Shown here in pieces: positions 32,623 to 45,500 of a stretch of DNA of 64,000 bases. The notes under the pieces were generated by a model. It saw nothing but the letters and a program-made list of their open reading frames with translations, had not been told where the DNA came from and made no database searches. How positions within the stretch are numbered: position 1 is the stretch's first letter; every line of letters begins with the position of its first letter. The DNA comes from Ambrosia x helenae (lineage: Eukaryota; Streptophyta; Magnoliopsida; Asterales; Asteraceae). The stretch spans positions 135,947,068 to 136,011,067 of the forward strand of contig CM061228.1 of NCBI GenBank assembly GCA_030844895.1, given 5' to 3'. Position numbers and translations under genes: made by a program.

Positions 32623-35600
32623 CATACACAAACATTTTTTTAAACCTTTATTTCTTATATATTCTCTATTATTTTTTAAAAATGATTTTAAAATACTAAA
32701 ACTTCTTTATAAATTCTACAAAAATTATTTTATGATATTCCAATAGAAAAGTTTAACATACAAATTTTAGTTTTCCAAAAATTATTTATTTATTATATAT
32801 AATAATTATTTCAAGTTTATTTCATAATAATTATAAAATTTTATAAAATTATCAAAACGATTATATAAATTTCCACAAAAATTATTCTGAGTTTATAAAA
32901 CATTAAACATTCCAGAAATGATTTTTATTTTTGAAAAATCATTTATTTAATATTTTTAATCAATTTTTATTATTTTTTATCATAAATAAATCATAATAAA
33001 TTCATTTTTCACTATTTTTGCACCAAAATCTTATATAAATTATTTCTGTCCATTTAGAACAGAAATACAAATTTTAATTTAAAAATTCTTTAATTTTAAT
33101 ATTTTTAGATATTAAAGTTATATTTTGACAAAATGGAAATAAATAGAATAAATATTTATTTTTAAGAAAATAATTTTATAAAAATTATTTTTATACTTAA
33201 AACCTTATAATGTGACCATCTTTAATCTAAAGTTTACAAAAAGACTTTTGTTTATTTATTTATCGAATTTCTTTTATTTATTAAACAAATTAATTAATAA
33301 TCAAACGAATACCTATCCCCAAATTCGAAACCCTAGAAAATATTTGTAGACTAGAAAGACTTAGACATATTTATTACCTTAATTATAGGGTAATACTTGG
33401 CATCGTTGGGCTACACTTATTCTATTTTCACGAGACATAACATTTTGCTAAGGTGAGTTTTACATAGCCTCTTTTCTATTTCACTATTTTTTGGGGTGAA
33501 ACATGTTACAACATTCTATATACAATTCAATCATAAAGTGTCCATGTGTTATTCTATGTTGCATTATGTATTAAACATGACTAGGGTAAGCACAATATTC
33601 TGGCATAATCATTAACATTGATCAGCCGACGGTATACAATGATAGATCTATTGGACTGACAATCCCACCCGGATACGTATACCTCCTACATAGGTAGCGT
33701 GGGTGATTGTTATCGCATAACATAATCGAGTGAACCATGAGCGTATGGGATGGACCACAATATTCTAGTCACAATGGTTGATTATGCACTCGATTTACCT
33801 GCTAGTATGTTTTGACATATGGACTAGACTTGCCATGACACTTGAATTGTACAAGCTTTATTTGATTATCAAAACCTATGTAATTCTCACCAACTTTTGT
33901 TGACCCAAAAATATTTTCAAAATTAGCATGTTTCAGATAACAATGAAGCTGAGGTTTAGAGTATGCATGAGGAAATACTATGAAGTTATTTGAAGTTATT
34001 TGCTTTATTTGATATTATGTATTTGGGATTTTTAGACATCGTTTCACTTGGATTCTTATGTTATGAATAAATTATTTAAAATTTCAATATATACCATGTG
34101 CTATTGAAACAATCATCAATACGTGACATCCTGATGTTTCCGCCATCGGTCGGGGTGTTACATTATCAGTGGTATTGGTGGTATCAGTGGTACTGATGGG
34201 GTTGGTGGTGGGGTTGTTGTCATTAACTTTCTTGACTTTACTAGACTTTGAAGATTCCCCAACTTTTTGACTAGGTCCACATGGTTGGCAAGAATTACCA
34301 ATTTTCCCTTGCATGCCTTGTAAATATGGATTTATGCCATGACAAACCACACGAAATCTAACCTTATCATTCCTCCTGATCACCAGTTGTCTTCTTGTTT
34401 CCAAAGCATGCCTTTTAACTATGTTTCTGATCTCTTCCTTTGTGCTAAAACATTGTCCAATAGTAAATGGTTTATTAACCCCCTTTTGCCTCTTCTTCTT
34501 CTTTATAAGTTTCTTCAGACCTTTCTTCAGTGGAGTGTCATTTTCCTCATCGATCAATTGGACTGTCAAAATCATCCAAATCAAGTCCAATGTCATTCTC
34601 TTCTAGCTCATCCTCATCATCTTGCTCCTCTTGTTCAAGATCTATATTATGTTTAGGCTCAACATAAGCTTAAAAAGATTCTATGTCTACTTCAAACTCT
34701 TGTATGACATTCTTTATCAACCAGAAATTCATCATCATCAATGTTGTTATGCTTATGTTTATGCTTCTGCCCACTATCATTATCATGTTGTTCATTGGAT
34801 TCATCAAAGTCATCTTCATCTTCAGACTCATGAGTGATCTTGTAATCTGAATCTTGAGAATCATCATCCTCACTTCTTGAATTCTCATCCTCACTATCAT
34901 TTTGATAACCAATATCATCCCTAAAATCCACATCATCTTCTTCATTGTGACCATCAGTAAATCCATTAGTAAAGCCTGCATCATGTACTTCATTATCATT
35001 ACCACTTACTACGTCATTGAAGCCTATATCATCTACTTCATTATCATTACCACCTACTACATCAGCTTGTACAACTCTATCAGGTTGTTCATGCTGATCA
35101 TTAACAACAAAATCAACTTTATCAGCTTCCCCAACTTTATCAGCTTGATCATGTTGATCATTAACAACAACATCATCATCAAACCACTCAAGTGCAACTC
35201 TTCTTCTCATGGAACAACTTCTATGTGTTTTTCTAGGCTTCCTAGTAGCTACAGATGGGCCAACATCATCATCAATCTCCTCAATAACTACACTTGAAGT
35301 AGCTTTTGGTGGTGAAACAAAGTATGTGTCAACCTTTGTAACCCAATGCTCAACATAAACCTCTATGAGTTTTATCCTACTCACCTAGACTTATATCAGG
35401 AATCTTATAATGATAGTATGCAACTTGATCAGCAGGATAGTGTAACATCTTAAACATGATGTTGAACTCAATTACTGAGAACTCGTCAACATCTATCCTA
35501 TCAAAGTAGCACATTTTACCACTAACATACCTTCTAACAAGCTTTTCTTCAAACTCACATCCGTGGAACATTTGAATGCTAAACATTGTAGGTTCGCCAA

Positions 35601-35899
35601 CTAAATCAAACGAAAAATGTAAAATTTAGGTTAAAATCATAAAATTAGGTCAAAATGTAAAGTTTATACACTTACCCTATTCTTCGTATGGATCAAAATG
35701 AACAGTTGAACCACGTATAGACCAAGCCGTTATATCTATCATCTTGTTTGCTAATCGTTCCAACTTTGAAGATTATGAAAATGATTTAGGTTTAGGGCTT
35801 AAAGTGATTATTGGGGGTTTTAAAGACTGGTAATAGGGGAAGATTGTTTTAAATAGGGTATGAAATTACATAAATACCCCTCACGTGAACTGCACGTGG

Positions 35900-36048
35900 G
35901 GGGTAACAAACCTGGTGGACGCCGTCTGTCATCTGGACTCAAGATGTTAGTTATTTTCAATTTAGGGACGTAAGTAGTTAAAGTTTTCAATTTTAGATTC
36001 AAGTAGTTAAAACGATTAAAACACAGGGACGCAAATAGTAATTATCTC
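35900..36048. mobile_element. Terminal inverted repeat of the MuDR-like element
   Basis: The outer end read inward is GAGATAATTACTATTTGCGT followed by CCCTGTGTTTT, upstream of the transposase start, and is related to the end at 16816. The partner end beyond 30038 is lost. Confidence 0.6.
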
Positions 36049-37843
36049 TTTGTATTATTTTGAGATAGGGGCATTTTTGTCAGTTGAATGGAAACACAAA
36101 ATGAAACGGTAATAATTCATTTTATATCTTTATTGAATTGCTAATTAACGTTCTTAATCATTTGATGCGTCACTCTTGACCTACCGCATTGGAGAAATTA
36201 GCAAGTCCCACAAGTTTTATGCATTGCTTATGTGGATTGACAATTGACTGTTCTTTCAAATCATTTTCCTAAATTGGCCATGTGGCAAGATCGTGTATTT
36301 GTAAATCATAATCTTCACAAAAAGAGTCAAACCCTTCTAGATCATGTCGAATTGAGTGCTCAACGAAATTCATGCATCGTTTTATTGTTATTCATATTAT
36401 ATGCAAGAAAATCAAATGTGAACACAAAGCTGGACCACATAGATCATATATGGTTTTTTGGTCTCCCCATGTTAATTTTTTGGGTTGGTTTCGGACTTTC
36501 GGGCCAAGATAATTTTGCTTGTCTATCCAATGATAGACGACCATGTAGACAAAAAAAAACTATATCTTTTTACAATCTATATCTAAAATAAAAGAAAACA
36601 TATATGAGAGACACATGACACTACTTTATATTAGTTTGTTAAATTTTTGATTAATTTTAATTTAATTCTATTAAAACAGCCAATTACAAGTGACACGTAA
36701 GTAAACGAGCCACACGCTGATTATTAATTTACAACTATGATTATTAAGTTTTATTATTACTGGTTTTTATTATTATTATTATTTGATGTTAAATATGGTT
36801 TGAACAATATAAATTGATTTTAGATGTTAAGATTAGTTCAAAAGTAAAAAATAAACAATTTAGAACACGATGTATTTAGCTAAACTTTTGTGAGACTTTC
36901 ATATTTTTCTAAACAAATAAAATAAAATAAATCAATCCACATTAGTTTTTAATATTTGATTTAACACCAAATTAAATATTCTTGGTTACTTTCGTATTAA
37001 CTCCAAGATATCTAAATAACCTTTTCATTTTATACGTCACGTATAGGTTATATGAGGCCTATATGGTCCAATCATTGATGTCATGCGAATGTTTTGTCAA
37101 TTTTGTCTGACGGCTGGACCTGTACACCATGTATAGGTGACGTATAGACCTTACTTGGTGTATAATTCTAGTTTTTCTTTCACAAACATTTTTTTTATAA
37201 AATATTTATATGAGGCATATAGACTTATAAGTGACGTATAGATCAACTTTAAAAAAAAGCCATTTTTATACAATATTTATATGGGGCGTATGGGCCTATA
37301 TAAGTTTTGTATGCATAATGCATATTAGGCACGCACACATTACAACGGATCAATAATGTTTAACAAACTTGGTTTCTATCATTATAATGCCAAAACTAAA
37401 AGAAAATAGTTTGGATTAATATTTAGTTACTAATACTTTTGAATATTAATTATTATTATAGATCACAGTGGGTAAGTATGGCATTCAGTCCATCATCCAC
37501 ACTCATCACTAATAAATGTATTATACGTATCTTACTAGAATGCTAGATAGTAATCAGAAAGACCCTTTTTATACGTGACGAGTGTTGACTTGTGTGTAGA
37601 CATATCATCGAAGGAGCTCTTAAAATATCTTGTATCAGGAGTTGGGAGGAAATGGCATGAATTTCCAATGGAATATTTCTTTGACTCTTAGCACTCGCAG
37701 ACCCATTAATTATTTTGTGCGGGTGATTGAGGGTTTAACCGAACTTTTAAGGTGTACAATTAAGATTTTTCCTACCTTTTACACTAAAAAATATTTTCAA
37801 GAGGGTCACCCGACCTCATTAACATGTATGTAAGTCCGCCACT
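36049..37843. other. Intergenic, no gene seen
   Basis: The ORF at 36244-36591 (115 codons) shows no motif I recognise. Near 37030-37280 short variants of GACGTATAGG recur. Confidence 0.45.
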
Positions 37844-37860
37844 AGTATTGAGCATAAAAG

Positions 37861-38174
37861 TCCAACACTTGTAGCCTAGTTGGTTGAGGGCTTAAAGTTT
37901 CCTATGAAGGTTTGGGTTCAATTCCCACTAACTACATTTTGAGGACATTGGTGGAGGGGAAATGAGGGATGACTCGGCCATTGGCTTGGATTCGAGTCCT
38001 GATCCCGACCGGTTTTACCGATTATTTTACTGTCGTGCCTTCGGGCGGGTGAGTGGTCGGGTTCTCCCGGGAATTGGTGGTAATTGGTGGCCCGAGTACT
38101 CTCGAGTACCTGATTCGCCAAAAGAGTGCTCGAGAGTACTCGGAAATTGATTCGTTGGCCGTTGAAAAAAAAAA
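37861..38174 (+). mobile_element. tRNA-derived SINE, copy 1
   Basis: 314 bases, beginning TCCAACACTTG. An A-box-like TAGCCTAGTTGGTTGAGGG and a B-box-like GGTTTGGGTTCAATTCCC lie near the 5' end and an A11 tail at the 3' end. A perfect 17-bp duplication AGTATTGAGCATAAAAG flanks it (37844-37860, 38175-38191). The perfect duplication suggests a young insertion. Confidence 0.93.
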
Positions 38175-38807
38175 AGTATTGAGCATAAAAGTTTTATCAA
38201 CTCAAATGTTAAATCCATAATATCCCAATACTTGAAAATGGCCCCACGTCTAACAAATTGAAATGATTCCCACCGGCCTATTGGTTACAAAATCAAACCG
38301 TGTTGTTGGTGCAGGTTGATCGAGTGGTGGGGATTAAGGAACGTGTGTTTTCGATGTATACATCTATCACCTCCAAAAGATCTTAACCTAATCTTTTGAT
38401 CAATTTCATTGATTCATGCAAAATCTTGTGGAATTATTATATATGGTGGGGTCTACCATCCTGTTATGGGTTTGACCTCGTGTAAAGTTGTCAACGTTTA
38501 ACGCATGTTGTCGGTCTTGAGGGTTTGAGTAATCAATGGAGTGTATTACCAAAAATCCACTAAACATGGCGTATTGCTCACTCATATTCTTGAGTTTTGC
38601 ACGCCAGATCTTCTTCATCAAAACGTTTTCTGCCTAATTAATGTGTGTGTTAGCCTAAATTTTACTTTTTTCGATAAGACTTGTAGAAAATACGTGACAA
38701 ATAGTGTGGTGCCGTGCATCTATGTAATCTTTGATTATCAGTCTACAACTTGAAATAAAGAACGTATGGTGTATGTTCTTCTCATAATTAAGTCTTTGTA
38801 TTTGCTA

Positions 38808-39150
38808 AAGTCCAACACTTGTAACTTAGTTGGTTGATGGCCTAAGTTTTCTATGGGAGGCTTGGATTCAATTACCACTAGCTACATTTGGAGGACATTA
38901 TGAGAAATGAGGGATGACTCCTACCTATGGTCAGGAGTTCGAGTCCTGATCTCGCCCGGGTTTTACCGGCTCTCCACAACGGGTCTTCGGACGGGTGGGG
39001 GATCGGGTTTTCCCCGGTTCGGAAACCTTGTGGGCAAGCCTGGCTACCCTGGCCAGCCCCTTGCATAGTCCTGGGGGGTTATTGAGTTCGCCAGTTTAAG
39101 AGTCCCATGGGTAGTCGGGCAGAAACGTTTCGTTGGCCGTTCAAAAAAAA
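38808..39150 (+). mobile_element. tRNA-derived SINE, copy 2
   Basis: Same family as copy 1 at both ends: the same 5' start, A- and B-box region, and GTTGGCCGTT before the A tail. The middle is divergent and longer. Perfect 18-bp duplication AAGTCTTTGTATTTGCTA (38790-38807, 39151-39168). Confidence 0.93.
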
Positions 39151-39348
39151 AAGTCTTTGTATTTGCTATCCTTTTGAAATTCAGATATACGTTTGTATCT
39201 ACTTCTGTTTACCCAAACTTATCCGTATATCAATGTAGTTCTTTATGTATTAGTGTAGTTAGCAAACTGAGTTACTAATAACTTGTAAAGTTCTATCCCA
39301 TTCTGTTTTTAACTTCCATTATCTATATCAAATGTTGTTTTTTTTATG

Positions 39349-39463
39349 CCACTTAGGTTAGCCTAGTGGGTAGAGTGAAACCCTTCTTGAAGGAGAATGG
39401 GAGTTTGAATCCTACAAAGGAAAGGGTGAAAAATAGTGGCGGAAAGTTTAGTTGTTAAAAAAA
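39349..39463 (+). mobile_element. tRNA-derived SINE of a second, shorter family
   Basis: 115 bases. TTAGCCTAGTGGGTAGAG (A-box) and GGGAGTTTGAATCCTAC (B-box), then a short A tail. Flanks TGTTTTTTTTATG and TGTTTTTTATG form a duplication differing only in T-run length. Confidence 0.8.
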
Positions 39464-39527
39464 TGTTTTTTATGTAATAGTGTAGTTAGCAAATTGTTAA
39501 TAACTAGTAAAGTATATCCCTATATAG

Positions 39528-39590
39528 GTTACACTAGAGTAATTATGTAATTACTCTACAACAGTAATTACATAATTACTCTACACCAAA
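39528..39590. repeat. Double palindrome
   Basis: GAGTAATTATGTAATTACTC is followed within 7 bases by its near-complement AGTAATTACATAATTACTCT, so this stretch can form two hairpins or one long one. Confidence 0.75.
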
Positions 39591-39734
39591 ATTTATTTAT
39601 TTATTTTTTTTAGATTTCAATACTATAATACATGTTTAACAATATGGGGGAAAAAATTTTTAAAAAAAATACCATCATTTGATTCTCACAGTTCTTACCA
39701 AAAAAACACTTTGTACAGGATTTTTCCCCTATAT

Positions 39735-40155
39735 ATATATAACGGGGAATGATAAATTGAAAACCTCTTTGAGTGGAGAAAACTTAGAAAACCCATGTAA
39801 AAACCATCTGTTTTTTTTTTTTAGATACCCAAGGTAACATAAATGTTTTTAAGTGTTTTGGGCTAAAAAAATAAACAAAGTTTGTTGTTAACATATGTTT
39901 TCAGCTTTTTAACATATGTAATAGAGTTGTTAACATATGTTTTTGGCTTTTTAATATATTAACAACGCAAACTTTGTTTATTTTTTTAAAAAATATCCTA
40001 TTGGCGCTTTTTTTATTTTTTTTGGCCCAAAACGCTTAAATACATGTATGTTACCTTTTGTATTTTTTTTTTTAAAAAAAGTAACATTTTAGATGGTTTT
40101 TACATGCGTTTTCTAAGTTTTCTCAACTCAAAAGGGTTTTCAATTTATCCTAATT
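39735..40155. mobile_element. Foldback MITE
   Basis: The left arm (ATAAATTGAAAACC.., AACTTAGAAAACCCATG, TAAAAACCATCTG) is repeated in inverse at 40090-40150. The interior has three AACATATGT units. No target duplication could be fixed. Confidence 0.65.
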
Positions 40156-40570
40156 CTACAACAAAAGCCAAAAGCAATTAACATTGAAGAAGCTGAGGTA
40201 TTTACTATTTTACTGTCTACTTTAGTTAACTGTCATTAAATTATACATGGGTTTTAAAATTGTGAAAGTAATCCTTTTTATTGTTGAAGTTTCCTGCCCT
40301 AATTGTTAATCATAAAATTGAATTGAATTTTTGCTAATTTGTTTATTGCTAATCTTTTAGTTTGCCAAACTGTTGATCACTTGTTGATTGTTAATTTGCC
40401 CACAAAGTTGGTTTAAAAAGCGTGTAGTAATTGTTTTTTTATTAAATATTTTTCAGAGGGTATCACAAACCTTCATTCATAACTTGTTACAGGAGAATGT
40501 GGGTATTACATACTCATCATCTATTTCTTTTATCATCCAATGACAACATAAGGTATTCATGGAATTATAT

Positions 40571-42555
40571 CACTACAAGAAAAAAGACCATTAGAGGCGA
40601 TACCAATGGCAATGACCTGCTTTGGTGTCGTCGCTAATACCTTAATCCACAACAACCACCATCAGAGCTAATCCCAGCCGTCCGATTGATCAGGAAATCA
40701 ACGAATGTGGTTTCATCGTACTAAAAATCAATAGTGGCGACAATATTAGTGACAACAGTCGCCGCTATTGCTCGAAAATTTCACCTACCCGCCTTATCCT
40801 CCTCTTTTCCCTCCCTCTGCTCATTTCCCTCGTCAATCCCTTTCATCTCCCTCACTCTCCTCTCTGTATCTCTCTCTCGCTCTTATCTCCCTCTATATCT
40901 CTCTCTCGCTCACTCTCCTTCTGTCATCTCTCTCTCGCTCTCATCTCCCTCTGTATCTTTCTCGCTCTCAGATCCCACAACCACCACTGGAAACCACAAC
41001 CACCTGCACCACCACCGGAACTCCACTACCACCAGCAATCACCACCACCACAGTAACAACCGTAAGCTTTTTTTTTTTTTGTTAAATATTTGTATGGTTT
41101 ATTTTTTTATATAAATTGTTAAAAAAAATTTGTAATATATTGATAATTTGAAGGGCCGATCTACAACCTCTCGTTGGGCAGACGTCGCGGACATGTTTGC
41201 GGGATTAGGCCTATGCCTTGTCCGAGAGAAAGCCTTCCACATTTTACACCAACGCAACCGCAAACGCAACTAACATCGGTAAATTTGATATTTGATCCAT
41301 TTGGTGTATATCTGTAGTTTATTTGTTGATAGTTGACCCATTTGGTATATCTTTGTAGTTTAAATGTTAATATTTGACCCGTTTGATATATATTTGTAGT
41401 TTAAATGTTGATAGTTCGCCCATTTGATATATTTTGATATTTGACCCATTTGGTGTATATATGTTTGCTAAATGTTGATATTTGACCTATTTGGTATAAA
41501 TATGTTTAGTAAATAGGATATTTGACCCATTTGGTATATATTTGTAGTTTATTTGTTGATAGTTGACTCATTTGGTATAAATATGTTTAGTAAATAGGAT
41601 ATTTGACCCATTTGGTATATATTTGTAGTTTAAATGTTAATATTTGACCCGTTTGATATATCTTTATAGTTTAAATGTTGATAGTTGACCCATTTGGTAT
41701 ATGTTTGTAGTTTGACCCATTTAGTGTATATATGTTTGCTAAATGTTGATATTTGACCCATTTGGCATATATTTGTAGTTTATTTGTTAATAGTTGACCC
41801 ATTTGGTATATCTTTGTAGTTTAAATGTTAATATTTGACTCATTTGATATTTGTAGTTTAAATGTTGATAGTTGATCCATTTGGTATATATTTGTAGTTT
41901 AAATGTTATTATTTGACCCATTTGATATATATGTGTAGGAACAATTTAATGCAATGTGACCAATCCTCAACTCCAAGCGTAAATGTTCCAAATGTTTAGT
42001 CAATTCTACCAATCACAAAATCTTGCCAACTTTGGAAATCAAGGCGGTAGCGGCAATAGTGGTGATGATGATGAAGACGAAGATGTTTAGGCGTATTTGT
42101 AAGAATGGTACAATTTATAATATTTATGGTTGATTATAAATCTTGGTATGTTTGCTTAGTTTTCTTGGTATGTTTAGACGAAGATTTTAGGCGTATAATG
42201 TGTGTGTGTATGTGTGTGTGTGTGTGTGTAAATCTTGGTATGTTTGCTTAGTTTTCTTGTTTTTTTGCTTGATTGTGCGATTGTCGACAAACAATGGTAT
42301 TAAAACTAAATAGGAAAGCTAAAAAAAAGGCTAAAGGTGAAGCCTGGATTTCACAGGTTGATGATACATGAGAAAAAAAAAATCAAAAAGTAATGCCATA
42401 TGGAAATAGAGTATTAGCGGCGACTCATTAGGAGCGACACGTGGCAATTGGGACGTTTTTTTTGCCGACGTGAGCATTAGCAGCGACTGACGCCGCTAAA
42501 GGCATAGTATTAGCGGTGACATGGGTCGCCGTTTATAGTGGCCTTCCTTGCAGTA
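40571..42555. mobile_element. Non-autonomous CACTA-like element
   Basis: The left end CACTACAAGAAAAAAGACC is the CACTA signature. The right end ..CTTGCAGTA is a diverged counterpart. Possible 3-bp duplication TAT. Both ends have GTCGCCGCTA / TAGCGGCGAC-like subterminal repeats. The interior carries a CT-rich tract (40850-40980), a minisatellite and a (TG)n tract near 42203. No transposase. The Ser/Pro-rich frames at 40734-41114 are low-complexity translations. Confidence 0.7.
41285..41935. repeat. Minisatellite with TTGACCCATTTGGTATAT-type unit
   Basis: About 15 imperfect units of roughly 40-45 bases, core TTGACCCATTTGGTATATAT followed by TTGTAGTTTAAATG. It lies inside the CACTA-like element. 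Confidence 0.85.
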
Positions 42556-45500
42556 TATATGTTGTAATTGTTATTTGTATTCAGAAGTCATGTTTTTTGT
42601 GATCGTATTTCTATGTTTTTTTTTTCAGTCAACCATTATCATATTTTAACATTGTTTTCACGTCTTATGACATGAAGCTGCAAAATGGAAAGATGAAATT
42701 GGCATCTAAAAAAAAAGTTAACACAAGCTTTAGTGGTGGCAAATTGTATCAAATATGAAAAAAAATCTATAACTATATATTCTAACCCATTTGTTGTTGT
42801 TGACATGTTTTATTCGAAAAAGTGGCCACAAAATTTCATTTTGCTTTAAGTCTCTATAAAGGTTGAGCTGACCCTAGATAAAAGTTGGGCAACTAAACGA
42901 TAATTAATCCAACTTAAAAACCTATTTGAAGAATAAATTTGACTACAATAAGTTTGGATGTGTGTAGTGTGTACACAATTCGATCTACCTAATACCCAAT
43001 GGTTGAGGTGGTGTTCATACGTGAATCATATATATTGTACTTTAAGTTGGTTGTAGAAAAATCCCACATATAATATTTTTCTAAACTAGCAATATAATAG
43101 AATAACTGAAAAGATCATATCTTCGTAAACCCGATATTTTTTTGTTCCTATTATCAATCGTCAACAAGAATGGTCTTGCATATATGTATATGTAACTAGT
43201 GGAATGCCCGCGCGTTGCTGCGGGTATGTATTTTTATTCGCATTTTAAATTGCCAAAACTTTATACACCATACTGTCATTTATCCAATTCGATCTGTGCT
43301 TGATTTTTATTTGCAACATTTAGTTACACACATGAACCAAAGAACCTTTAGCCTACTGGTTACAAAGTGTTAAATAAGGCCAGCAAAACACAACAACTGC
43401 AGGTCCCGATCCAGCCTTGTTAAACAGCCGAGGGAATACAAACACTGCAGGTTCCAACATACATATTATATATATATATAAGTGATTTATAATCTGTGCA
43501 GGAATATTTTTATTTTTTTGGGCATCTTCTTCTGTGCAGATCAATAGAAAACTTAGGTTTCTATAACTGGCCTTTAATTGAGTTACAATGGGTACAAACT
43601 ATTGAGTAAATTAAAATCAACATTAATTCTTGAACCATCATTGAATTCTTGTTAATTGATTTGGAAGAGGGATGTACAAGTTGTTTTTGCATTCAAGGGT
43701 AGCATTGGAAAAACTTTCATGACATGTAGAGTATAAAGCACAAAACCCTTCATATGCCATCTTAAAATGATGGTAAAATGACTACTTTGCCTATCTCTCC
43801 TCCTTAATAAGGTACTATAGATAACTACCATTTCATTTCATTGATATTTATAAACAAAATTTTGTAATTTGTACTTCCAACAATGAAAAAGCCTTATATA
43901 TCCGGCCCCACCATACTCTCTATAAAGAAAATAGAAGTTAAAAATATTTTCTAATATGATTTTTCCGTTTTTAATTTTTAGATTAATACAATTATAACTA
44001 AATTTTCTGAACTTTTAAATTTTTTAAATACAATTTGGTAAAAAAAAACACATGGTTGGGATCTTATTAATGTAGCTTTTAATTTATTATTATTTTGGTC
44101 ATATAAGCTTCCATCATGTAATAATGTGATATTTATATTATTACTTTTTATATATGCAATCTCTGGGTATTTATAATTTATAAAATGATATAAAATAATA
44201 TGTTGTGGGAACAAAAAGGTGGTGAAAACTAAAGTGGGAATAGTCCATTAGAGTTGGTAACATGTGCTAGTGCTTACATGAAAAAAACATTTACAAATTT
44301 TTGAAAAGATATATAATTGAAGATGCCTTTATTTATCTTGTGTTTAAACTTGTGGGGATCAAATAATCAATGATACATCATTTAACTTTTCTATATTCCC
44401 ATTTAAGATTCCTTTTTCTACCCAAAAGCTCCAAGAGGTTGTCTTCTTTTCTTATTTGAGCCATAACATAAGGCTTGTATCAATGGAATATTTTTTAATC
44501 ATGGCGAGCTTGTTTGTTATTTTCAAAACCAATCTATCGATTAATCAATACTTTCATGTTTATATTTGAGATTATAAAGTAGTAGTTTGACATCACCATA
44601 TATAGTGATCACTTCTCGGTTCTGCTGAGTTGGATACAAATTTATTCTTATAAGGCCTCATGACCCAAATGGTCATTTAATTAACACTGCCATCAAATAA
44701 TGATCTTGCCAGAGATCTAAGAGTGAGATGATGTCATTGAGAGAAATCAGAGATGGGTTAAGACTTATGTTCCACAAAGTTGACCTTAAAAGTTAGAGCA
44801 ATAAACATGTATCTCCTATAACTTTCAAAGTCAACTTGTCTATTACAATAATTTCCCATTTGGTAATGTCTTCCAAAAGTGTTTCGACTATCTTTGGTGT
44901 TTTCGGTCTCTTGATCATCATCACTTTGTGGGGTGTCTCGATGAATTTAGTTCAACAACTTTATTCTCTAGATTAATCCTTGTAGAAAGCCGTGAATTTA
45001 TAATCCTACAAGATGATATATTCACTTTGAGTGGACTTACTTTGATCCACTTGAATTCATCACTATAATGAACTCTGACTATGAACTCTCTCGTCTCTCG
45101 TGAATTGTTTACTATATATGAGCCCAACCCATAAGGTTGATATTTCTAGCCCATGTTACTTTTAGGCCTCAAGCCTAGGCCTAATAGGCTGCCTCTATGT
45201 ATAATCACCAACGCCATCAACACATTTCAATTTATTTTAACAAACTTACAAACAAAATAATTATTTTGTCAATGAAACACACATATAATCATTCCTTATG
45301 AGAATTTTCCTTTTCTTTGATTTCAAATTCCAATTCCTATTGTTTTAACGATTCCCAGTTCCTTGGAAAAATTCATTGACCAAATGTTGTTCATGGTTGG
45401 CAAGTCCAACCCAACATAACCCTAGAAATGTTACACGAACATGGAAATGTGTAAGATGCATGAAACTTGTATTCATGAGTTGACAAGATTTGCTTTTAGC

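Larger units (their letters stand above)
31526..34162. mobile_element. Solo LTR (2637 bp) inserted in the MuDR pseudogene
   Basis: The plus strand starts TGTAACATTTCGC and ends GGGGTGTTACA, so both strands show TG..CA. A perfect 5-bp duplication TTATC flanks it (31521-31525, 34163-34167), and the two halves of the transposase frame lie on either side. There is no internal coding region, primer-binding site or second LTR, so recombination between the two LTRs removed the rest. Three tRNA-like modules lie inside. Confidence 0.9.
30038..35742 (-). pseudogene. MuDR-type (MURA-like) transposase, split by a solo LTR
   Basis: Minus strand, from MIDITAWSIRGSTVHFDPYE (35742) and FHGCEFEEKLVRRYVSGKM (N-terminal MuDR region), then an acidic Asp/Glu/Asn-rich linker (about 35300-34700). 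Next is the DNA-binding MuDR domain (GQCFSTKEEIRNIVKRHALE). After the LTR follow RPTTSDPWKVKKYKD, then the catalytic domain with GILGLDGCFMKGPFPVQVL (first D), FTFISDRQKG (second D, about 30855) and AEHRYCLRHIHENMKPKWRD. The SWIM zinc finger CSYRKWQLTGMPCQHGVAA is last. Defects: a frameshift or deletion near 35385, the 2.6-kb insertion, an in-frame TAA at about 31303, a C15 run at 30344-30358 in the coding part, and loss of the C-terminus at 30038. Clearly a dead MULE. Confidence 0.88.

Noticed and set aside
34670..35005. Met/Ile-rich 111-codon ORF
   Set aside because: Shifted frame of the acidic linker of the MuDR transposase.
40734..41114. Ser/Leu-rich 126-codon ORF
   Set aside because: CT-repeat translation inside the non-autonomous CACTA-like element; two overlapping frames look alike, as expected from a simple repeat.
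41285..41935. CRISPR-like array
   Set aside because: Units are imperfect and directly adjoining, without unique spacers, in plant nuclear DNA; it is a minisatellite.
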